Notes: generated by a model not told the origin, from the sequence alone. 64,000 nt of DNA from Rhizobium sp. P40RR-XXII (GCF_012641405.1 NZ_JABAII010000006.1:248001-312000), one strand, 5' to 3'. Shown: positions 33,440-42,156, numbered from the stretch's first letter. Translations and numbers: made by a program.

Positions 33440-35292
33440 GGACGCCCACGATAAACAGATCCGCCGCACAGGACGAGCCACTGATGGTTCCGATCCTCTC
33501 AGGCTATCGGCGCACGGAATATATCGTCTGTGCCGCGATATGGTTTGCGGCGCTCGTTTACCTTTGGCGCTGGTGGCTCCTGCCGACCCATCATATCGAT
33601 CCGCTCGGATCGATTCTGATCACCACCGTTCTGGCATGGACGACACTTCTTCCGGCCTATTTCGTGGTTGTATTCTATCGCGCGCGGAAGCCAAACGGGC
33701 CGCTGCGCCTGCCTGCGGGCAGCCGTGTGGCAATGGTGGTGACAAAAGCGCCGTCGGAACCGTTCGATGTCGTTGCGCGCACCCTGCAAGCCATGCTGGC
33801 CCAGGAAGTGCCGCATGATACCTGGCTGGCTGACGAGGACCCCTCATCCGCGACGATCGATTGGTGCCGCAGGCACGGCGTTCAGCTGTCCACCCGCAAA
33901 GGGCGGGACGATTATCACCGCCAAACGTGGCCGCGGCGCACGCGCTGCAAGGAGGGAAATCTCGCCTTCTTCTATGACCATTATGGCTATGAACGTTATG
34001 ACTACGTCGCCCAGCTCGATGCCGATCACGTGCCGAGCCAGGACTATCTTTATCAGATGTTGCGTCCATTCGCCGATCCTGCGGTTGGCTACGTGTCGGC
34101 ACCCAGCATCTGCGATAGCAACGCTCACGAGAGCTGGTCTGCTCGGGGACGTCTCTACGCCGAGGCGAGTATGCATGGATCACTGCAAGCCGGTTTCAAC
34201 AACGGCCTGGCACCGCTCTGTATCGGCTCGCACTATGCTGTCCGCACTGCAGCTCTGAAAGATATCAGCGGCCTCGGACCGGAACTCGCCGAGGATCATT
34301 CGACGACGCTCATGATGAATGCACACGGCTGGCGCGGCGTTCACGCCATCGATGCGATTGCTCATGGCGATGGCCCGCGCACCTTTACCGACCTCATCAC
34401 CCAGGAATTCCAATGGTCACGCAGCCTGATGATGATCTTGCTGCAGTATTCGCCTAAGTTGCTGCCCTGCTTGCCGCCTCGGTTAAGAGCGCAATTCCTG
34501 TTCTCGCAGCTCTGGTATCCGCTGTTTGCACTGTTCATGACTCTGATGTTCGTGCTGCCGATAATAGCGCTCATGGGAGGGCGGAACTTCGTCAATGTGT
34601 CCTATCCCGATTTTCTGCTGCACTTCCTGCCGCAATCGTTCCTGCTGATCGCATTCGCCTATCGCTGGCGCCGTACCGGCACGTTCAGGCCGGTTGATGC
34701 CAAAATTCTCAGCTGGGAAGTGACGCTGTTTCTGTTCGCGCGCTGGCCATGGGCGCTTGCCGGGACAATCGCGGCGATACGCGATTGGACGACTGGATCT
34801 TTCGTCGATTTTCGCGTCACCCCGAAAGGCACGTCCAACGTCGATCCATTGCCTTTCCGCGTGCTGGCGCCTTATGCGCTTCTGTCTCTCGTTTCCATAG
34901 CGCCTGTCCTGACGGTTCGTGATGCTGGAGAAACGAGCGGATTCTATATCTTCGCGACCATGAATGCGACGGTCTACACGCTGCTGCTATTGGTGATCAT
35001 TCTGAAGCATGTGCAGGAGAACACCGTCTCCATGAGCAGCCGCTTCTATCGCTCTGCCGTTGCAAGCGCATTGCTTGTTCTCATCGCTCTGCCAGGGCTT
35101 GCGGCCACAGAGCGCGGCCCCGACGGAGTGCTGTCGCTGACATGGAGCGCCAGCGGCTATGCGCTTTTCGTGCAGCGTTCGTCGGTGGCGGGGGCAGGCG
35201 TCAGCGGACACAAGCTGCACCGTATTATGTTCGACCCGCACTGGCATGACGCCAACGCAATGACGGAAATTCCCGACAGGAGGGGCGCATAA
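33436..35292 (+). CDS. Processive GT2 glycosyltransferase (cellulose-synthase-like)
   Basis: A 618-residue inner-membrane polysaccharide synthase. Two N-terminal helices (about 30-50 and 58-80) precede the GT-A domain. Acidic motifs: DED at 133-135, DAD at 195-197 and ED at 286-287 (LAEDHST). The processivity motif is Q323-E-F-Q-W327, a QxxQW variant of QxxRW. About five helices follow (350-520), with a further segment near 535. No PilZ domain is present, unlike BcsA, so any c-di-GMP control must act elsewhere. It starts at GTG 33436. It probably polymerises a xylose-, arabinose- or glucose-containing glycan, but the sugar is not shown. Confidence 0.88.
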   Translation: MRTPTINRSAAQDEPLMVPILSGYRRTEYIVCAAIWFAALVYLWRWWLLPTHHIDPLGSILITTVLAWTTLLPAYFVVVFYRARKPNGPLRLPAGSRVAMVVTKAPSEPFDVVARTLQAMLAQEVPHDTWLADEDPSSATIDWCRRHGVQLSTRKGRDDYHRQTWPRRTRCKEGNLAFFYDHYGYERYDYVAQLDADHVPSQDYLYQMLRPFADPAVGYVSAPSICDSNAHESWSARGRLYAEASMHGSLQAGFNNGLAPLCIGSHYAVRTAALKDISGLGPELAEDHSTTLMMNAHGWRGVHAIDAIAHGDGPRTFTDLITQEFQWSRSLMMILLQYSPKLLPCLPPRLRAQFLFSQLWYPLFALFMTLMFVLPIIALMGGRNFVNVSYPDFLLHFLPQSFLLIAFAYRWRRTGTFRPVDAKILSWEVTLFLFARWPWALAGTIAAIRDWTTGSFVDFRVTPKGTSNVDPLPFRVLAPYALLSLVSIAPVLTVRDAGETSGFYIFATMNATVYTLLLLVIILKHVQENTVSMSSRFYRSAVASALLVLIALPGLAATERGPDGVLSLTWSASGYALFVQRSSVAGAGVSGHKLHRIMFDPHWHDANAMTEIPDRRGA

Positions 35293-35304
35293 GCGCGACA
35301 AAAG

Positions 35305-36723
35305 ATGAAAATAGCTGTTGTCGGAACGGGATATGTGGGTTTGGTCAGCGGCGCATGCTTCGCCGAGTGGGGTCATATCGTCGTCTGCGTGGACAAGGAT
35401 CCGCCGAAGATAGCAGGCCTGCGGCAGGGCAGAATGCCGATCTACGAGCCGCACCTCGACGAAATGGTCGAACGAAACTGTGCGTCGGGACGGCTCGATT
35501 TCACCTGCAATCTCGCCAAGGCGTTAAAGGAAGCCGCTATCGTCTTTATCGCTGTCAACGTCCCGCCTCACGGCGATCGAGGTGAACCCGATCTTTCCTG
35601 CCTCTATCGTACAGCAAGCGACCTTGCGCCGTTGATAGCGGACAACACGGTTGTCGTCGTTAGATCGACCGCGCCCGTCGGCACCGGCGACATGGTGCAG
35701 AAGATCATCGCTGCGACGCGGAAACCATGCACGTTTTCCGTAGCGTCCAACCCGGAGTTCCTGTGCGAAGGCGTTGCGGTAAAGAACGCGCTCACGCCGG
35801 ACCGTGTCGTTGTCGGCGTCGACGACGAGCGTGCCTATAAGCGGCTCCTGGAACTCTACGCCGACCCGATGGATCTCCAAGATATACCGGTTGTGGTGAC
35901 GGCACGGCGAACTGCGGAATTGATCAAATATGCGGCCAACGCATTTCTGGCGACGAAAATAACCTTCATCAACGAGCTCGCCGACCTTTGCGAACGGCTG
36001 GGCAGCGATGTCGAGGAACTGGCGCTCGGGATGGGATTGGACAAGCGTATAGGCACGACCTTCCTGACGGCAGGCCCCGGCTTTGGCGGCTCCTGTTTTC
36101 CGGGGGATACGCTCGCTCTTCTGCGAACCGCACAGGATCATGGCGTCCCGCTGCGTGTGATCGAGGAAACCGTTGCGGCGAATGATGCCCGCAAGCGGCG
36201 CATGGCGCTCAGGGTCGTCGAAGCGCTTGGCGGCAATATAGACGGTCTGACCATCGCCATTCTGGGCCTCACCTGCAAACCCGACACGGACGACATGCGC
36301 GAAGCCCCCTCGATCCCGCTGATCGAAGCGCTCCAGCGCTTTGGCGGTCATATTCGAGCTTATGATCCGATGGGTGTCGAGAATGCCGCGAAGATCCTCG
36401 ATGATGTGGTGTTCTGCGACGATCCTTATGATTGTGCGCGAAACGCTGACGCAGCGGTCGTCGTGACGGAATGGGCAATCATTAGGGATCTCGACCTGGT
36501 CCAGATCAAGGCGAACATGCGCCAGCCGATACTGGTGGATCTCAGAAACGCTTTTCGCAGGGACGCTGCCGTGCAACTCGGATTCCGCATTTCCACCATC
36601 GGAAATTCGGCCAGCACAAAGGGCGATGTTCGTAGCATGGCGAGACAGAGGAACAGGTCCCTAGGGACCGCGAAAATCATACCAATTGCTATGCGGGAGA
36701 AAGACAATGGTATCATTATATAA
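35305..36723 (+). CDS. ugd: UDP-glucose 6-dehydrogenase
   Basis: Oxidises UDP-glucose to UDP-glucuronate, the substrate of the UXS enzyme encoded at 31440. The 472 residues are of normal length. NAD loop VGTGYVGL (6-13); catalytic lysine K208 (AELIKYAANAFLA); active-site C264 in GPGFGGSCFPGDT. The C-terminal tail from about 440 is unusual, with basic and Met/Ile-rich residues. It follows the GT2 gene by 12 bp and overlaps the DUF995 gene by 17 bp, so the operon is translationally tight. A weak ribosome site precedes ATG 35305. Confidence 0.93.
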   Translation: MKIAVVGTGYVGLVSGACFAEWGHIVVCVDKDPPKIAGLRQGRMPIYEPHLDEMVERNCASGRLDFTCNLAKALKEAAIVFIAVNVPPHGDRGEPDLSCLYRTASDLAPLIADNTVVVVRSTAPVGTGDMVQKIIAATRKPCTFSVASNPEFLCEGVAVKNALTPDRVVVGVDDERAYKRLLELYADPMDLQDIPVVVTARRTAELIKYAANAFLATKITFINELADLCERLGSDVEELALGMGLDKRIGTTFLTAGPGFGGSCFPGDTLALLRTAQDHGVPLRVIEETVAANDARKRRMALRVVEALGGNIDGLTIAILGLTCKPDTDDMREAPSIPLIEALQRFGGHIRAYDPMGVENAAKILDDVVFCDDPYDCARNADAAVVVTEWAIIRDLDLVQIKANMRQPILVDLRNAFRRDAAVQLGFRISTIGNSASTKGDVRSMARQRNRSLGTAKIIPIAMREKDNGIII

Positions 36724-37276
36724 CAAACCGCGCGCCCTCATCCGCCTAGGCGCGGCGACGCTTGCCGCCGTCATCGCCCTTGGATCCGTCGCGTCAAGCA
36801 GCGCGGTTGCCGCGAGCAAGGGCCTTAAACTGCCGGTCGACGCTCGCCCCATGACGGCGTATGAGCTTTACCAACTATATCGCGACAAGAACTGGCAGTG
36901 GCCGGATGGCGCAGGGCAAATGCAGGACGCAAATCGTCATTTCGCTGCCTGGGTTGACGGCAAGGGAGGTAAATCCTGGGCCGAGGGCCGCTGGAGCGTC
37001 AGCGATGCCGGACGTATGTGCTTCGAAGCAACCTGGTACGCGGCGAACGGCAAGTTCCCGGCCAAGACCTGCTTCCTGCACCGCATTCTCAATGAAACCG
37101 TATACCAGAAGCGTGAGCCCGGTGGGGCATGGTTCATATTTCGCCATGCCGCGGCCAAAGACGCCGATGAGGCGCAAAAGTTGGTCGCCAACGATCTGGT
37201 TACTGAACGACTGAGCATCGTGAAAGCCACCTTGAGCACGAGCAAGGCCGAACTGAAGAAGGAGGCAGTCCAATGA
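36707..37276 (+). CDS. DUF995 secreted protein (first copy)
   Basis: A 189-residue exported protein. A signal peptide of about 36 residues (AASSSAVAASKG) is followed by the DUF995 pattern MTAYELYQLYRDKNWQWPDGAGQM, then WAEGRWSVSDAGRMCFEATWY with its first Cys, KTCFLHRILNETVYQKREPGGAWFIF. GGGAGA precedes ATG 36707. It overlaps ugd and is 4 bp from the GH26 gene. A second DUF995 protein lies behind the GH26 gene. DUF995 has no known activity; the repeated linkage to polysaccharide genes suggests a role in export or modification. Confidence 0.88.
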   Translation: MVSLYNKPRALIRLGAATLAAVIALGSVASSSAVAASKGLKLPVDARPMTAYELYQLYRDKNWQWPDGAGQMQDANRHFAAWVDGKGGKSWAEGRWSVSDAGRMCFEATWYAANGKFPAKTCFLHRILNETVYQKREPGGAWFIFRHAAAKDADEAQKLVANDLVTERLSIVKATLSTSKAELKKEAVQ

Positions 37277-38217
37277 AAACGGCATTCAAGTTTACCGCAG
37301 CCGTCGTTTGCTTCGCAGGTTTGTCCGGAGCGATTTACGCAGCAAATAATGGCCTCGAAACGGCGGGCGGCGGTCAAAGCATGTTCCACGACAAGAGGCC
37401 GATCATCACGCCGCAATCGTTGCCGTCAGGCGCATACGATCCGAACGGCGATTTCTCAAATGACCCCAATCCCAAGATCGAGCATGTCTTCCTTCCCTGG
37501 GAGGATGTCGATCTGTCGACACTCGGGGTCGCGGACACCTATGCCCGCGAGCGTGGTCGCTCCTTGTTGATTACAGTCGAGCCCTGGTCCTGGGCGCGCA
37601 ACTGGCGCGTCACGCCAGACGATCTTTTCCAGGGGATCATGGATGGGCACTACGATACGAACATGGCATCGATATGCTCGGCCGCCGCCAAGCTCAAGCA
37701 ACCGGTGACCATTCGCTGGGCCCATGAAATGGACGAGAAGAACGGGCAGTTCACCTGGGCCTACTGGAGCCCGTCGCAATATGTGAAGGCATATAGACAT
37801 GCCGTCGATGTCTGCCGTCGCGATCTTCCATCCGCCAAATACATGTGGTCGCCGATGGGCAAGGAAGGGCTCGAAGCCTATTATCCTGGCGATCGATATG
37901 TCGATGTCGTGGGCCTGTCAGTCTTCGGCTATCAACCTTTCGATCAGCTCATGCTCGGGCGTGATTCGACTTTCGTCGAAGCGACCAAACCGGGCTATGA
38001 CCGCGTCAAAGCCTTTGGAAAGCCGATTGTTATCGCCGAGCTGGGCTACCAGGGAAGCGAAGCCTATGTCCATGCCTGGGCTGAAGAGGCCGCCAAACCG
38101 CATGACGAATTCAAGAACATCGTGGGGGTGGTGTATTTCGACGATCGCGAGGTTTATCCGTGGCCCCATGGTCTTGGACGGCCGGACTGGCGTGTGGCCA
38201 GCCCTCTGTTGAATTGA
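37273..38217 (+). CDS. GH26-like secreted glycoside hydrolase
   Basis: A 314-residue exported (beta/alpha)8 hydrolase. The signal peptide is about 1-24 (cut after YAA). The catalytic acid/base is E152 in RWAHEMDEKNG and the nucleophile is E256 in IAELGY, spaced as in clan GH-A. The WSWAR and YWSPSQYVKAYRHAVDVCR motifs are typical for GH26, which includes mannanases, lichenases and xylanases. It overlaps the first DUF995 gene by 4 bp. A hydrolase encoded in a synthase operon may trim or release the chain, as BcsZ does for cellulose. Substrate unknown. Confidence 0.85.
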   Translation: MKTAFKFTAAVVCFAGLSGAIYAANNGLETAGGGQSMFHDKRPIITPQSLPSGAYDPNGDFSNDPNPKIEHVFLPWEDVDLSTLGVADTYARERGRSLLITVEPWSWARNWRVTPDDLFQGIMDGHYDTNMASICSAAAKLKQPVTIRWAHEMDEKNGQFTWAYWSPSQYVKAYRHAVDVCRRDLPSAKYMWSPMGKEGLEAYYPGDRYVDVVGLSVFGYQPFDQLMLGRDSTFVEATKPGYDRVKAFGKPIVIAELGYQGSEAYVHAWAEEAAKPHDEFKNIVGVVYFDDREVYPWPHGLGRPDWRVASPLLN

Positions 38218-38245
38218 ACCAACAACAACGGAAGTGGAGGCAAAG

Positions 38246-38746
38246 ATGTCCCTCTTAAGACTCTCGATATCAAGTGCAGCCATATCGCTGTTACTGCTGG
38301 GCGGACCGGCACATGCTGCGAGCCCGCAGCATGCCGATTGGATGATCGAGCGCTCGGCCATTCAAGCAACATCGATCAGCGCTTCAGACGTGCGAAGCCT
38401 CTACTCCGGCCGATCCTGGATCTGGAAAGACGGTGCCGGCTACTTTTCGGCCAAACAAGGCACCTTCATGGCCTGGTCGCATAACGGTGCCGAGAGAACC
38501 TATGCCAAAGGCACCTGGTACGCGACCTTCAACGGCAAGTTATGCATGAAGGCACGTTGGCAAAGCAAGAAGTACGATGTGGAAAAGACGTCCTGCTTTC
38601 TGCACCGTGAAAAAGACGGCGCCATCTATCAGAAGCGTCTACCTGACGGGAAGTGGTATGTATTTCGTCACAACCCGCTAAGACATGACGACGAGGCAAT
38701 GAAACTGCGCGGAAGCAACTACGTCATCCGGCACTTGCCCAGCTAA
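38246..38746 (+). CDS. DUF995 secreted protein (second copy)
   Basis: A 166-residue exported protein. Signal peptide about 1-24 (GGPAHAASP). The DUF995 core is clear: SLYSGRSWIWKDGAGYFSAKQGTFMAW, then AKGTWYATFNGKLCMKARW and KTSCFLHREKDGAIYQKRLPDGKWYVFRH. The two copies share the CFLHR, Y-QKR and W-FR-H landmarks but are diverged elsewhere. GGAGG is 5 nt upstream of ATG 38246. It is the last gene of the polysaccharide operon. Function unknown, probably acting in the same process as the first copy. Confidence 0.88.
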   Translation: MSLLRLSISSAAISLLLLGGPAHAASPQHADWMIERSAIQATSISASDVRSLYSGRSWIWKDGAGYFSAKQGTFMAWSHNGAERTYAKGTWYATFNGKLCMKARWQSKKYDVEKTSCFLHREKDGAIYQKRLPDGKWYVFRHNPLRHDDEAMKLRGSNYVIRHLPS

Positions 38747-38862
38747 GACCGGACACGGGAAAGATATTGAGCAGTCGAGATCAACCGACGCATCGCGATG
38801 GATCGAGACATCCGGGACCGTTCTGGCAAGGCGGGATCAATTGCCAGGCGGTTTCCGTTTGG

Positions 38863-39168
38863 TCACCGATTGTAGCAATGTGACGTGTGTCCAAAGCCGC
38901 TTGGCGTGCAGATATAGGGCGCCCCCTTGAAATACTCATCAGCGGAAACCGTTGCCCTCTTGCGAATCTGACCGGTCCCATAAAAGTACATATTGCTTTC
39001 GCTTTTCTTCATGTACAGATCGATGGTCTTGTACTTATATTTGTCCACAGGTGCGGAAACCGCATTTTCCACCGGATAGGCAAGAAAAAGGGCGCACAAG
39101 CAAACAGAAGTCAAGCTTGATACAAGGCGGGAAAGATAAAACTTCGGCTCAATCGGGTTTACTACCAT
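38863..39168 (-). CDS. Small secreted protein, 101 residues, unknown
   Basis: An exported small protein with a signal peptide (about 1-40, cut near VSA). The mature 60 residues are Lys/Tyr-rich at the start (PVDKYKYKTIDLYMKKSESNMYFYGTGQIRKR) and contain two cysteines, C87 and C98. GGAAG precedes the start. The GC content is lower than in neighbours, and it is transcribed toward the polysaccharide operon. I do not recognise the family. It may be an acquired gene. Confidence 0.55.
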   Translation of the reverse strand: MVVNPIEPKFYLSRLVSSLTSVCLCALFLAYPVENAVSAPVDKYKYKTIDLYMKKSESNMYFYGTGQIRKRATVSADEYFKGAPYICTPSGFGHTSHCYNR

Positions 39169-39665
39169 TTGCTTACTTCCATATCCTCTACGTTCGTTTG
39201 TGTTGCCATTAATTTATTGCGGCCTCTCGATAAAATTCTTGAAATTATTAGAGAATAATGCTTAAGTAACCGTTACAAGTATTGAAGTAAGGTTTGCGGC
39301 AATGCGACCCTCTCGGGTATTAGTTTTGCGTTCCTTGCGATGGCCGCAGGAAATCATCAGCCGGGCAGTTTGGCCTTTTGCCAGGCTGCTCGCCGCGCTA
39401 CCGAACAGAAATGTCCGCCTCATCAACGATGAGGACGCAACCTATCGTGCGTTTATCCCTCTCTCTTCCTGTTACACTATGGGATCAGATTTGTGCCGGC
39501 TTGAAAAGTTGGAAATCAGGCTGGGTATCACGAGACGGCGGCTAATCCACAAACAAATTCCGGCTTTAATATGATCAACTGCTGTGCGTCAGCTGCGGAA
39601 TTTTCGGTGGGCGCGCTGCAATCACGGCAACTAAACTCGCCATGTAGTATCGAGGGATCGCTGCA
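39169..39665. other. AT-richer intergenic region before the AraC regulator
   Basis: About 500 bp. It is AT-rich near 39200-39300 (TAAAATTCTTGAAATTATTAGAGAATAATGC). An open frame at 39302-39574 gives a basic 90-residue product without a signal or domain and with only a weak ribosome site, so I do not call it. I see no repeat or RNA gene. It probably holds the regulator's promoter and leader. Confidence 0.5.
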
Positions 39666-40790
39666 ATGATGTTGGGCAAAGCAGATATTTCTTTTGAACA
39701 GCCCAAGGCTGCCGAGCGGCGGCGCTGGCCTCGTTCTGCGCAGATGCCGCTTTACAGCGAGATCCCGGAAAGTACGGAATTGGCGTCGCTGCCGTTTTCA
39801 ACGGAGGAACTGCGTCCCGATCGGCAATTTGCGGCCTGGCAGGAGCGCATGGCCCCGCTGATCGATATGCGATTGCAGAATCAAGCAAAAGCCGATGAGC
39901 CGTTCGCGGTTAAGCAGGTCGCATGGAACCTCGAAGGTGTCTTGCTCATTCAGCAGGAGGCCCCAGCGTTCAGCTTCGAACGCTCCGCGGAAAAGGTGCG
40001 CTTCAGTTCGATAGATCACTGGCAGATCACCTTCCTGCGCACCGGAAAGACATGGACGAGCGTCAACGGCAATGTCGTGGAAAACGAGCCCGGCATGATG
40101 GAAATCCGAATGCTGGGCTACCCCTTTTACGGACGGACCTTGCCGGCGCGATCCACGACGCTGATCCTGCCATTCGATCTGTTTGCCGCTCATGGTGGAC
40201 TGCCGAGCGCCAGCAGCAATATTGTGCTTGGAGGTGAGCGCGTCTCGTTACTTTCGAGTTACATAGATTTTCTCGAAGTCAATCTTCTTCGTTTAACCAG
40301 AGACGATCTTCCAAGCATCAGGAATCAGCTTCGCGAGATGGTGTTTCACACAATTTCCCCCTTGGTGCACGGCCAGATCGATGGCGAGATATCGCAAAGT
40401 GGGTTGATGACCCGGGCAAGGCACTTCATTCAGAACAATCTCGGATCCGCGGAATTGACGCCGGAAACCCTAAGTCGTGAACTGGCAATTTCGCGGACCC
40501 GTCTTTACGAGCTGTTCCAAACCTCGAGCGGAGTGCTCAACTACATCCGAAGAAGACGGCTTCTGGCTGCGCGCGCCGCACTTAACGATCCCGCCGACGG
40601 CCGGAAAATCGGCGAGATCGCCAATCAGTTCGCCTTCGAGTCCGCCGCCAACTTCTGCCGGGCCTTCACGCATGAGTTCGGCTACAATCCAAGCGAAGTG
40701 CGCAGGCATTCACGGGATTTCAAGATGGAAGCGCCGTCGCGCACGGCTGTGTCGAGTTTCGATAATTGGCTCAGCACGCTTGGGCTTTGA
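39666..40790 (+). CDS. AraC family regulator with PilZ-like RRxxPR motif (CuxR-like)
   Basis: A 374-residue regulator. Near the N-terminus (17-23, ERRRWPR) stands RxxxR (R19/R23), the arginine pair that PilZ proteins use to bind c-di-GMP. A ligand-type region (about 40-220) resembles the AraC_binding_2 domain. The HTH pair is at about 258-350 (TPETLSRELAISRTRLYELFQTSSGVLNYIRRRRLLAARAAL; IANQFAFESAANFCRAFTHEFGYNPSEVRR). In S. meliloti the AraC regulator CuxR binds c-di-GMP through a PilZ-like motif and activates the uxs1 operon. This gene, downstream of such an operon, is its likely counterpart. Start is at 39666 or 39669. Confidence 0.78.
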   Translation: MMLGKADISFEQPKAAERRRWPRSAQMPLYSEIPESTELASLPFSTEELRPDRQFAAWQERMAPLIDMRLQNQAKADEPFAVKQVAWNLEGVLLIQQEAPAFSFERSAEKVRFSSIDHWQITFLRTGKTWTSVNGNVVENEPGMMEIRMLGYPFYGRTLPARSTTLILPFDLFAAHGGLPSASSNIVLGGERVSLLSSYIDFLEVNLLRLTRDDLPSIRNQLREMVFHTISPLVHGQIDGEISQSGLMTRARHFIQNNLGSAELTPETLSRELAISRTRLYELFQTSSGVLNYIRRRRLLAARAALNDPADGRKIGEIANQFAFESAANFCRAFTHEFGYNPSEVRRHSRDFKMEAPSRTAVSSFDNWLSTLGL

Positions 40791-40870
40791 CAATCCGGCT
40801 TGCCGCGATGTCACTAAGCTCTGTCCGACAAGCTCCGCAGTCGGTTTGATATCGCCGCTAAGGATGATAT

Positions 40871-40885
40871 GTTCCGCATTTGTTT
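40871..40885 (+). promoter_or_regulatory. LexA-like SOS box upstream of dinB
   Basis: GTTC (40871-40874), 7 bp, GTTT (40882-40885). The alphaproteobacterial LexA consensus is GTTC-N7-GTTC; one base differs. It ends 57 nt before the dinB start. Confidence 0.5.
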
Positions 40886-40941
40886 CAGTCCACCACGATT
40901 TGCGGTAATGCTGAAACGGAACTCCGATTGCCGAGACGATA

Positions 40942-42039
40942 ATGAACGATATGAGCTCGACGCCTGTCCGCAAAATCATCCATGTGGACATGGATGCCTT
41001 TTACGCGTCGGTCGAACAGCGGGACAATCCCGAACTGCGCGGCAAGCCGCTTGCGGTCGGCGGGTCCGCCGCGCGCGGCGTGGTGGCGGCAGCAAGCTAT
41101 GAGGCCCGCGCCTTCGGCGTTCGCTCGGCCATGCCGTCGGTGACGGCGAAACGCAAATGCCCGGATTTGATTTTCGTGCCGCCGCGCTTCGACGTCTATA
41201 AGGCCGTATCGCAGCAGATCCGCGAGATCTTCGCCGAATATACGCCACTGATCGAGCCGCTCTCGCTCGACGAGGCGTATCTCGACGTCACCGAAAACCT
41301 CAAGGGCATGCAGATCGCCACCGAGGTCGCGCTGGAGATCCGGGCGAGGATCAAGCAGATCACCGGACTCAATGCCTCAGCCGGCATCTCCTATAACAAG
41401 TTCCTTGCCAAGATGGCGAGCGATCTGAACAAGCCCAACGGCCAGGCGGTGATCACGCCGAAGAACGGACCGGCATTTGTCGAGGCTCTCCCGGTCAGCA
41501 AATTCCATGGTGTCGGACCGGCGACCGCCGAGCGTATGCGCAAGTACGGGATCGAAACCGGGCTCGATCTAAAATCGAAGTCGCTGGCCTTCCTGCAGGA
41601 GCATTTCGGAAAGGCCGGGCCATATTTCTATGGGATTGCCCGCGGCATCGACCAACGCCAGGTGAGGCCCGACCGGATCCGTAAATCCGTCGGCGCGGAA
41701 GATACGTTTCCCGAGGATATCGACGACCTCGATCCGGCGACGGCAGAATTGCGGCCGTTGGCAGAAAAGGTCTGGCGCTACTGCGAGACAAGCGGCATCA
41801 GCGGCAAGACGGTGACCGTGAAGATCAAATATTCGGATTTCACGCAGGCAACGCGCAGTCGGACAACCCTATTTCCGGTCACGAATATGGGTGAAATCCT
41901 TGAAGCGGCAACCGCGCTTCTGGCAACCGTCCATCCGTTCAAGCGGCCCGTTCGGCTGCTCGGCATCACGCTTTCCTCCCTAACGAACGAAGGAACCGAA
42001 GATGACCGATCACAATCGCAGCTCGATCTCGGTATCTGA
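40942..42039 (+). CDS. dinB: DNA polymerase IV (DinB, Y-family)
   Basis: Error-prone translesion polymerase of 365 residues. The catalytic acids are D16 in HVDMDAFYASVE and D110-E111 in SLDEAYLDV. The finger region RGVVAAASYEARAFGVRSAMPS and the thumb HhH KFHGVGPATAERM are intact. The tail QSQLDLGI is a beta-clamp binding motif. A GTTC-N7-GTTT element upstream suggests LexA control. It follows the AraC gene by 151 bp. It is not linked to an imuA-imuB-dnaE2 cassette here, so it is probably a single mutator gene. Confidence 0.95.
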   Translation: MNDMSSTPVRKIIHVDMDAFYASVEQRDNPELRGKPLAVGGSAARGVVAAASYEARAFGVRSAMPSVTAKRKCPDLIFVPPRFDVYKAVSQQIREIFAEYTPLIEPLSLDEAYLDVTENLKGMQIATEVALEIRARIKQITGLNASAGISYNKFLAKMASDLNKPNGQAVITPKNGPAFVEALPVSKFHGVGPATAERMRKYGIETGLDLKSKSLAFLQEHFGKAGPYFYGIARGIDQRQVRPDRIRKSVGAEDTFPEDIDDLDPATAELRPLAEKVWRYCETSGISGKTVTVKIKYSDFTQATRSRTTLFPVTNMGEILEAATALLATVHPFKRPVRLLGITLSSLTNEGTEDDRSQSQLDLGI

Positions 42040-42126
42040 CGGTCGGTCACGGAAGCGATACCGGCGAATCCGGGCTTTGTCTCGGTCGGCGCGCGCGGAA
42101 TCTGCAGAAATATGAGTAAATTCCTC

Positions 42127-42156
42127 TTGTTTGTCACCGGGTGACAAGGCTATACC
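42127..42156 (+). promoter_or_regulatory. Promoter with a 17-bp perfect dyad in the spacer, upstream of the FecB-type operon
   Basis: -35 TTGTTT (42127-42132), 18-bp spacer, -10 TATACC (42151-42156). The spacer carries TTGTCACC-G-GGTGACAA (42131-42147), a palindrome with perfect 8-bp arms. A repressor there would exclude RNA polymerase. It does not match Fur, RirA or Zur boxes that I know. A small hairpin (CGGGT/ACCCG, 42161-42176) follows in the leader. Confidence 0.6.

Noticed and set aside
39302..39574. 90-residue open frame in the AT-rich gap before the AraC gene
   Set aside because: No signal, domain or strong ribosome site; basic and cysteine-poor product. Left as intergenic.
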